This document shows positions 7,801 to 14,296 of a stretch of DNA of 20,000 nt, piece after piece. The notes beneath the pieces were generated by a model. It was not told where the DNA came from. It searched no databases and was given only the letters and a program-made list of their open reading frames with translations. This DNA is from Cryptomeria japonica (Eukaryota; Streptophyta; Pinopsida; Cupressales; Cupressaceae), in NCBI RefSeq assembly GCF_030272615.1, contig NW_026729163.1:1-20000 (forward strand), given 5' to 3'. Position 1 is the first letter of the stretch; each line of letters begins with the position of its first letter. Position numbers and translations under genes: made by a program.

Positions 7801-8760
7801 AAGAAGCACCCATCAGGCACCCAACTCGACACCCATGGGATGCCGACCCACCCGGGCTTCCACCTAGCACACCTTGGCACCCACCCACCCTCGCACCCAA
7901 CCTCGCACCCAACTTAGCACCTTTGAACCCACATTGGCACTCACCCTGACCCTGGCACCTTGGAACCCACATTGGCACTCACCTTGACCCTGGCACCCAC
8001 CTTTGCACTCACCTTGGGACCCACCCTGGCTCCCACCTCGGCACCCACCCAGACACCCACCTTGGTTCCTTGGCACCCACCTTGGATCCTTGGCACCCAC
8101 CCCGACACCCACCTTGGCACGCAACTTGGCTACTTGCCACCCACCTTGGCTCCTTGACGCCCACCCCGACAACCACCCCGTGACCTACCCTGGCTAGGGT
8201 TGGTGCACACCCACCCTGGTGCCCACCTTGGCACCCACCCTATGACCCACCTTGGCACGCACCTTAGTACCCACCCCGTTACCCACCCTAGGACCCACCC
8301 CGTGACCCACCTTGGCCAGGGTGGGTGCACCCACCCTGGTGCCCACCTTGGCACCCACCCATCCTAGCACCCAGCCTGTGACCGGGCTTGGAACCCAACC
8401 TTGCACCCGCACCCGTCTTGGCCAGTGTGGGTGCGCACCCATCCTGGCACCCACGTTGTGACACACCCTTTAACCCACGCACCCTAGCACCCACGTTGGC
8501 ACCCACCTTGGAACCCAACCTAGCAACTTGGCACCCACCCCGTGACCCACCTTGGCATCCACCATAGCAGTCGCCGACTTGGCACCCACCTCGGCACCCA
8601 CCTTGACACTTGTGGACCCACCTTGCCACTCACCCTAGCATCGACCCATCCTAGCACCCACCCTGGCACCTTTGCACCCTAGCACTCACCCATCCTAGCA
8701 CCTAACCTGTGACCCACCTTGACACTCACCCTCGCACCCACCTTGGAACCCAACCTAGCA

Positions 8761-8783
8761 CCCACCCACCCTGACACCAACCC
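8761..8783 (-). other. Potential G-quadruplex motif
   Basis: Plus-strand CCC tracts at 8761-8763, 8765-8767, 8769-8771 and 8781-8783 give four minus-strand GGG tracts with loops of 9, 1 and 1 bases. This fits the usual four-tract pattern, although the long loop weakens it. Confidence 0.45.
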
Positions 8784-9264
8784 TAGCACCTACCCACCCT
8801 TGCACCCACCCTGTGACCCATCTTGGCACCCACCCATCCTACCACTCAACCTATCACCCACCTTCTCACCCACCTTGGCATCCACCTTAGCACCCACCCA
8901 CACTGGCACCTTGGCACCCACCTCGGGCAAGGTGGGTGCACACCCACCCTGGCACCCAATTTAGAACCCACCGAGCATGTTACCCACCTTGGCACCCACA
9001 TTGCAGCCCACCCTAGTACCCACCCTATGACCCACATTGGCATCCACACCCTAGCACCCAGGCACCTCGACACCCGCCTTGACACCCACCCTAGCACTGA
9101 ACCTGTGACCCACCTTGGAACTCACCCTAGAACCCACCCACCCTGTGAACCACCTTGGCATCCACCTTAGCACCCACCCACCTTGGCACCCACTCTAGCA
9201 CTCACCCATCCTAACACCCAACTTGTTACCCACCTTGGCACCCGCCCTCGCGTCCACCTTGAAA

Positions 9265-9283
9265 CCCACCCTAGCACCCACCC
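9265..9283 (-). other. Potential G-quadruplex motif, short loops
   Basis: Plus-strand CCC tracts at 9265-9267, 9269-9271, 9277-9279 and 9281-9283 give minus-strand GGG tracts with loops of 1, 5 and 1 bases, a canonical G-quadruplex pattern. Folding is predicted from pattern only. Confidence 0.55.
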
Positions 9284-9520
9284 ACGCAGGAGCCCACCTT
9301 GGCACCCAACCTAACACCCACGCATCCTGGCACCCAACTTGTGACCCACCTTGGAACCCACCCTAGTACCCACCTTTGAACCCACTATATCACCAACCCA
9401 CCTTGGCACCCACCCTATGACCCTCTTTGGAATCCACCCTAGCACGCACCCACCCTGGCACCCACCATGGAGCGCACCCTAGCACCCACCCACCTCGGCA
9501 CGCACCTCAACACCCACCTT

Positions 9521-9555
9521 GGTGTGCGCACTGCGCCAACCTCTCAAAGACCCTA
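9521..9555 (+). repeat. Truncated promoter-repeat remnant
   Basis: GGTGTGCGCACTGCGCCAAC followed by CTCTCAAAGACCCTA matches the part that follows each spacer promoter farther right (for example 9974-10013). The promoter core itself is missing, because the C-rich minisatellite abuts directly. It looks like the broken left end of the promoter-repeat cluster. Confidence 0.65.
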
Positions 9556-9713
9556 TGTGGTGCGCTCCAAAGTGTACACCTTTGGTGCGCTCCAAGGTGC
9601 GCACCTTTGGTGCACACCGAGGTGCACACCAAAGTGTGCACCGAGGTGAGCACCAAAGTGCACTCCAGGGTGCACACCAAGGCGTGCACCTTTGGTGCGG
9701 TCAATGCAAACGA
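9556..9713. repeat. Short palindromic GTGCGCAC/GTGCACAC repeats
   Basis: Words of about 11-13 bp (CTCCAAAGTGTACACC, CTCCAAGGTGCGCACCTTTGG, GCACACCGAGG, GCACACCAAAG) repeat with variation. Many are centred on GTGCGCAC, GTGCAC or GTGTACAC palindromes flanked by CCAA and TTGG. They lead into the upstream part of promoter repeat 1 (TTTGGTGCGGTCAATGC). Confidence 0.65.
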
Positions 9714-9765
9714 ATTCGGAAGTTGGGGTCGATGTCCTAATCGCTGCTGCAGACTACACGTATGA

Positions 9766-9798
9766 GAATCGGACAAATAGCTTTATATAGGGGAGGTG
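9766..9798 (+). promoter_or_regulatory. Pol I spacer promoter 1
   Basis: TATATAGGGG at 9784-9793 matches the plant Pol I start consensus TATATA(A/G)GGGG. This copy has one extra T (GCTTTATATAG). GGGGAG at 9790-9795 can pair with CTCCCC at 9817-9822. Confidence 0.75.
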
Positions 9799-9923
9799 TT
9801 GCGTTTGATGGGTCGACTCCCCTGGTTGTGTGCACTGCACCAACTTCAAAGACCCTGTCTTGTTTAAGAAGTCAAAAGTTGGGGTGGATGTCCTAATCAT
9901 TGCTGCAGTCTACGCATGTATGA

Positions 9924-9955
9924 GAATCAGACAAATAGCTTATATAGGGGAGGTG
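9924..9955 (+). promoter_or_regulatory. Pol I spacer promoter 2
   Basis: TATATAGGGG is at 9941-9950, preceded by GAATCAGACAAATAGCT. The start-site stem is 9947-9952 with 9974-9979. Confidence 0.75.
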
Positions 9956-10143
9956 TTGCATTCGGTGGGTTGACTCCCCTGGTTGTGCGCACTGCGCCAA
10001 CCTCAAAGACCCCGCATAGCAGAAGAAGTCGGAAGTCGGATTTTGGTGAGCACCAAGGCGTGCACCTTTGGTGCGGTCAACGCAGACGAATTCAGAAGTT
10101 GGGGTGGATGTCCTAATCGTTGTTGCAGGCTACACATGTATGA

Positions 10144-10175
10144 GAATCAGACAAATAGCTTATATAGGGGAGGTG
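10144..10175 (+). promoter_or_regulatory. Pol I spacer promoter 3
   Basis: TATATAGGGG is at 10161-10170. The downstream arm is CTCCCT (10194-10199), so the stem keeps pairing through a G-U wobble. Confidence 0.75.
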
Positions 10176-10300
10176 TTGGGTTTGATGGGTCAACTCCCTT
10201 GGTTGTGCGCATTACGCCAACCTCAAAGACCTTGTTTTCGTTAAGAAGTCAAAAGTTGGGGTCAATGTCCTAATGGCTCCTGCAGGCTACACATGTATGA

Positions 10301-10332
10301 GAATCGGACAAATAGCTTATATAGGGGAGGTG
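10301..10332 (+). promoter_or_regulatory. Pol I spacer promoter 4
   Basis: TATATAGGGG is at 10318-10327. AGGGGAG (10323-10329) and CTCCCCT (10351-10357) form a perfect 7-bp stem with a 21-base loop. Confidence 0.75.
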
Positions 10333-10457
10333 TTGGGTTTGATGGGTCGACTCCCCTGGTTGTGCGCATTACGTCAACCTCAAAGACCTTGTTTTCGTTA
10401 AGAAGTCAAAAGTTGGGGTCGATGTCCTAATTGCTCCTGTAGACTACACATGTATGA

Positions 10458-10489
10458 GAATCAGACAAATAGCTTATATAGGGGAGGTG
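10458..10489 (+). promoter_or_regulatory. Pol I spacer promoter 5
   Basis: TATATAGGGG is at 10475-10484. The stem is GGGGAG at 10481-10486 with CTCCCC at 10508-10513. Confidence 0.75.
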
Positions 10490-10614
10490 TTGGGTTTGAT
10501 GGGTTGACTCCCCTAGTTGTTCGCATTACACCAACCTCAAAGACCTTGTTTTCGTTTAGAAGCCGAAAGTTGGGGTCGATGTCCTAATTGCTCCTGCAGG
10601 CTACGCATGTATGA

Positions 10615-10646
10615 GAATCAGACAAATAGCTTATATAGGGGAGGTG
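10615..10646 (+). promoter_or_regulatory. Pol I spacer promoter 6
   Basis: TATATAGGGG is at 10632-10641 and the stem is 10638-10643 with 10665-10670. This is the last promoter before the 52-bp satellite; the next one is 883 bp away. Confidence 0.75.
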
Positions 10647-10795
10647 TTGGGTTTGATGGGTCGACTCCCCTGGTTGTGCGCATTGCGCCAACCTCAAAGA
10701 CCCTGCATTGCGGATGAAGTCGAAAGTCAGAGTTTGGTGTGCTACAAGGTGTGGTCGAAGGTGCTCACCTAGGTGTGCACCTTTGGAGCACAGGA

Positions 10796-11408
10796 AAAGT
10801 GCCCTCCAAAAGTGCGCACCTTTGGAGTGCACAAAAGTGCCCTCCAAAAGTGCGCACCTTTGGAGCGCAGAAAAGTGCCCTCCAAAAAGTGCCCTCCAAA
10901 AGTGCGCACCTTTGGAGCGCAGAAAAGTGCCCTCCAAAAAGTGCCCTCCAAAAGTGCGCACCTTTGGAGCGCAGAAAAGTGCCCTCCAAAAAGTGCCCTC
11001 CAAAAGTGCGCACCTTTGGAGCGCAGAAAAGTGCCCTCCAAAAAGTGCCCTCCAAAAGTGCGCACCTTTGGAGCGCAGAAAAGTGCCCTCCAAAAAGTGC
11101 CCTCCAAAAGTGCGCACCTTTGGAGCGCAGAAAAGTGCCCTCCAAAAAGTGCCCTCCAAAAGTGCGCACCTTTGGAGCGCAGAAAAGTGCCCTCCAAAAA
11201 GTGCCCTCCAAAAGTGCGCACCTTTGGAGCGCAGAAAAGTGCCCTCCAAAAAGTGCCCTCCAAAAGTGCGCACCTTTGGAGCGCAGAAAAGTGCCCTCCA
11301 AAAAGTGCCCTCCAAAAGTGCGCACCTTTGGAGCGCAGAAAAGTGCCCTCCAAAAGTGCGCACCTTTGGAGCGCACAAAAGTGCCCTCCAAAAGTGCGCA
11401 CTTTTGGT
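10796..11408. repeat. 52/38-bp palindromic satellite
   Basis: GTGCGCACC starts occur at 10812, 10850, 10902, 10954, 11006, 11058, 11110, 11162, 11214, 11266, 11318, 11356 and 11394. The intervals are 38 bp at the edges (one left, two right) and 52 bp in the middle (nine). The 52-bp form equals the 38-bp form plus a 14-bp tandem copy of GTGCCCTCCAAAAA. Most units centre on CCAAAAGTGCGCACCTTTGG, a 20-bp palindrome with one mismatched pair. The array has no stop codon in any of six frames, so all predicted proteins over it are artefacts. It sits between promoter families I and II. Confidence 0.92.
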
Positions 11409-11497
11409 GCGCACCAAGGCGCTGGTTCGGTCGTTGCAGGCGAGTTCGGAAGTTGGGGTCGATGTCCTGAGCGGAGGTGCAAACTACACAGGTGTCG

Positions 11498-11529
11498 GAA
11501 TCGGACAAATAGCTTATATAGGGGAGGTG
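11498..11529 (+). promoter_or_regulatory. Pol I spacer promoter 7
   Basis: TATATAGGGG is at 11515-11524, the first promoter of family II. The stem is 11521-11526 with 11548-11553. The loop (GTGTATGCTTCGATGGGTCGA) differs from family I. Confidence 0.75.
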
Positions 11530-11808
11530 TATGCTTCGATGGGTCGACTCCCCAGGTTGAGCGCACCGCGCCAACCTCAAAGACCCTACGGTATGGATGA
11601 AGTCGGAAGTTGGGTCCGATGACCGATTCGATTAGTAGGTATGCTCATGAGGTCGGAATTTGGGTCCGATGACCTGCCATGTGCAGGAAGGCGAATGTTG
11701 ACACTGTGCGTTGCAAGGTGCACACCAAGGCGCTGGTGCGGTCTTTTTAGTCGAGTTCGGAAGTTGGGGTCGATGTCCTGATCGGAGGTGCAAGCTACAC
11801 AGGTGTGG

Positions 11809-11840
11809 GAATCGGACAAATAGCTTATATAGGGGAGGTG
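11809..11840 (+). promoter_or_regulatory. Pol I spacer promoter 8
   Basis: TATATAGGGG is at 11826-11835. The stem is 11832-11837 with 11859-11864. Confidence 0.75.
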
Positions 11841-12119
11841 TATGCTTCGTTGGGTCGACTCCCCGGGTTGAGCGCACCGCGCCAACCTCAAAGACCCTAC
11901 GGTATGGATGAAGTCGGAAGTTGGGTCCGATGACCGATTCGATATGTAGGCATACTCGCGAGGTCGGAATTTGGGTCCGATGACCTGCCACGTGCAGGAA
12001 GGCGAATGTTGGCACTGTGCGTTGCAAGGTGCGCACCAAGGCGCTGGTTCGGTCGTTGGAGGCGAGTTCGGAAGTTGGGGTCGATGTCTTGATCGGAGGT
12101 GCAAACTACACAGGTGTGG

Positions 12120-12151
12120 GAATCGGACAAATAGCTTATATAGGGGAGGTG
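12120..12151 (+). promoter_or_regulatory. Pol I spacer promoter 9
   Basis: TATATAGGGG is at 12137-12146. The stem is 12143-12148 with 12170-12175; surroundings are nearly identical to promoter 8. Confidence 0.75.
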
Positions 12152-12430
12152 TATGCTTCGTTGGGTCGACTCCCCGGGTTGAGCGCACCGCGCCAACCTC
12201 AAAGACCCTACGGTATGGATGAAGTCGGAAGTTGGGTCCGATGACCGATTCGATATGTAGGCATACTCGCGAGGTCGGAATTTGGGTCCGATGACCTGCC
12301 ATGTGCAGGAAGGCGAATGTTGGGACTGTGCGTCGCAAGGTGCGCACCAAGGCGCTGGTGCCGTCGTTGCAGTCGAGTTCGGAAGTTGGGGTCGATGTCC
12401 TGGTCAGAGGTGCAAACTACACAGGTGTGG

Positions 12431-12462
12431 GAATCGGACAAATAGCTTATATAGGGGAGGTG
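12431..12462 (+). promoter_or_regulatory. Pol I spacer promoter 10
   Basis: TATATAGGGG is at 12448-12457. The right arm is CTCCCT (12481-12486), leaving a terminal G-U wobble. This is the last promoter of family II, 545 bp before the next. Confidence 0.75.
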
Positions 12463-12559
12463 TATGCTTCGATGGGTCGACTCCCTGGGTTGAGCGCACC
12501 GCGCCAACCTCAAAGACCCTACAGTATGGATGAAGTCGGAAGTTGGGTCCGATGACCGA

Positions 12560-12870
12560 TTCGATACGTAGGCATATTGGCGAGGTCTGAATTTGTGTCC
12601 GATGACCTGCCATGCGCAGGAAGGCGGAATTTGGGTCCGATGACCGAGTTGATGGCGTGCCATGCGCAGAAAGGCGGAATTTGGGTCCGATGACCGAGTT
12701 GATGTTGATGGCCCGCCATGCACAGGAAGGCGGAATTTGGGTCCGATGACCGATTTGAAGGCGTGCCATACGCAAAAAGGCGGAGTTTGGGTCCGATGAC
12801 CGAGTTGATATTGATGGCCCGCCATGCGCAGGAAGGCGGAATTTGGGTCCGATGACCTGACATACGCATG
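12560..12870. repeat. Alternating 50/56-bp tandem repeats
   Basis: GCGGAATTTGGGTCCGATGA (one copy has GCGGAGTTT) starts at 12624, 12674, 12730, 12780 and 12836, with intervals of 50, 56, 50 and 56 bp. The extra 6 bp are a GTTGAT or ATTGAT duplication in every second unit, so the true period is a 106-bp dimer. The repeat is an amplified piece of the 311-bp unit and accounts for the longer gap between promoters 10 and 11. Confidence 0.85.
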
Positions 12871-12975
12871 GAGTCCGACTCGGGGGCCGATGTTCGATTC
12901 GATGACTTGCATTGTGGGTAAAGTCGGAAGTTGTGGTCTTTGACCCGATTCGATGACCAGACTTCGGCTGCTTGA

Positions 12976-13007
12976 GAATCGGACAAATAACTTATATAGG
13001 GGAGGTA
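12976..13007 (+). promoter_or_regulatory. Pol I spacer promoter 11
   Basis: TATATAGGGG is at 12993-13002, preceded by GACAAATAACT instead of GACAAATAGCT, the family III variant. The stem is GGGGAGG (12999-13005) with CCTCCCC (13022-13028), 7 bp with a new 16-base loop. Confidence 0.75.
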
Positions 13008-13416
13008 GTGTTCTCGAGCATCCTCCCCCCGTGCCCGTTTATGTCGATTGATGCTGGTGCTCGACTGGTTGGAGCGCTCGGATGCAAAAATCTTGCACCA
13101 GGATTTATCGATTGTGATGGACACGGCAAGTCTCCTGATTGCTATGCAGGAGCTCATCGTGAATCTCTATGCGGCCTTGGTATGGACTCGACCTGCGGAA
13201 TGGTTCGGCAATGGTAGTCGCTCCAACACGTCCTTGCAATGGCCACAGAGGTGATTCGACTAGAGCTCCAGTCTAGCTTTTGGGTTGCTTGGCGGACTGG
13301 TATAGCCGCGATCGAGTTCCGGCCATGAACGTTTTAGATAGCTCTTGGGCTTTCTGGGACGGAAGTCGGAAGTTTGGGCTGTTGTCCGATTTGATGACCA
13401 TTCTTCGGATGTGTGA

Positions 13417-13448
13417 GAATCGGACAAATAACTTATATAGGGGACTGT
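13417..13448 (+). promoter_or_regulatory. Pol I spacer promoter 12
   Basis: TATATAGGGG is at 13434-13443. The start region reads GGGGACTG (13440-13447) and the downstream arm CAGCCCC (13460-13466). Both arms have changed relative to the other copies, yet seven pairs can form with one bulged A. Confidence 0.72.
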
Positions 13449-13906
13449 GTTGTCTCACGCAGCCCCCTCCGTGCCCCTCTATCTCGACCGATGTTGGTGC
13501 TTGAAAGGGTTGGGATCGCTCGGATTTATAAACGTGCACCACCATTTGTCGAGTGTGAGGGACGCGGCAGGTCTCCTAAATGCTATGCGGGCGCTCTCTG
13601 AGAATCTCTATCCGGCCTCGACACAGACTAGTCTTGCTGAATGGTTTGGCACTGGTAGTCGATCCAACACGTCGTTGTTGTGGCCGCCTAGGCGATTCGA
13701 TTCGAGCCCCCGTCTAGCTTTTGGGTTGCTTGGCGGATTTTGCCCTATCCGCAAGTGAGCTCGGTCCCTAAACGTTCGAGAAACCCGATTGCTATGCGCC
13801 GACTCTCTTTCTTGCGAGCCTCCATCTAGCTTTTGGGTCTCTACGGAACGGAAGTCGGAATCTGGGACCGTTGTTTGATTCGACGAGGCAGACTACGGTT
13901 GTGCGA

Positions 13907-13938
13907 GAATCGGACAAATAACTTATATAGGGGAGGTG
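13907..13938 (+). promoter_or_regulatory. Pol I promoter 13, candidate gene promoter
   Basis: TATATAGGGG is at 13924-13933. The stem is GGGGAG (13930-13935) with CTCCCC (13953-13958). It is the last such element in the window, so it may be the pre-rRNA promoter. If so, the 5' external transcribed spacer would exceed 6 kb. It may equally be another spacer promoter with the gene promoter beyond 20000. Confidence 0.7.
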
Positions 13939-14296
13939 TTGACTGGAGCATTCTCCCCCGTGCCCCTCTAACTCGACCAATGCTGGCGCTCGAACGGTGG
14001 TAGCGCTCGGATTTTCATTGAGCGCCAGCATTGGTCGATTTAGAGGGGCATGCGAGATTCCCGAATGCTATGCGAGGGCTCTAACGGAAATGTCTATTGG
14101 TTTCGGTATGGATGCAATTGCGAGTGGTTCGGCAAAGGTAGTCGTTCCGATGCGTCCATGTCGTGGCCAAATCGATAATTCGATTTGAGCCCTCGTATAG
14201 CATTTGGGTCTCTCGATGTGATTCCGCATTCCAGTCCCTTTGGGCACTGCTTGAGCCGCATCCCAGGGGGTTCCCTTCCCAATAATCTGCCTCGCA

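Larger units (their letters stand above)
7845..9520. repeat. Long C-rich minisatellite (CACCCACCTTGGCAC type)
   Basis: About 1.7 kb of loosely repeated words such as CACCCACCTTGGCAC, CACCCACCCTAGCAC and CCTGTGACCCACC, with no fixed unit length. The first 402 bp (7926-8327) are the second copy of window bases 1-400. G is scarce on the plus strand, so the minus strand is G-rich with many GGG tracts. All open frames are proline/threonine/histidine or glycine/valine low-complexity reads of the repeat. Confidence 0.85.
9714..10705 (+). repeat. 157-bp promoter repeats, family I (six copies)
   Basis: Promoter cores start at 9784, 9941, 10161, 10318, 10475 and 10632, giving intervals of 157, 220, 157, 157 and 157 bp. 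Each unit has an upstream AGTTGGGGTCGATGTCCTAA stretch, the GACAAATAGCTTATATAGGG core, and a downstream CTCCCC...CCAACCTCAAAGACC stretch. The 220-bp interval contains 63 extra bases with a GTGCACCTTTGGTGC motif. Confidence 0.85.
11409..12545 (+). repeat. 311-bp promoter repeats, family II (four copies)
   Basis: Promoter cores at 11515, 11826, 12137 and 12448 are exactly 311 bp apart. Compared with the 157-bp unit, each interval adds about 154 bp with GGTCCGATGACC repeats, GACCTGCCATGTGCAGGAAG and a GGTGCGCACCAAGGCGCTGG motif. The copies differ from one another at only scattered positions, mainly between the motifs. Confidence 0.9.
12880..14290 (+). repeat. 441-490-bp promoter repeats, family III (three diverged copies)
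   Basis: Promoter cores lie at 12993, 13434 and 13924. Each is followed by CCCCGTGCCC, a GCTCGGAT stretch, a TGCTATGC word (near 13140, 13580 and 14066) and a GTAGTCGXTCC-type word (near 13215, 13656 and 14140). The first two also share AACACGTC, and all three share variants of GTCTAGCTTTTGGGTTGCTT (the third reads TATAGCATTTGGGTCTCT). A shortened extra segment starts near 13789 (GATTGCTATGCGCCGACTC). Copies are clearly diverged, unlike families I and II. Confidence 0.8.

Noticed and set aside
10796-11408. CRISPR-like array
   Set aside because: Units are fully repetitive with no unique spacers between direct repeats, and the context is plant rDNA spacer.
9790-13560. GGTCGAC words after the promoters as mammalian-type Sal-box Pol I terminators
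   Set aside because: Only the GTCGAC core is shared. The longer mammalian box is not present, the word is absent from family III, and the position just after a start site does not suit a terminator.
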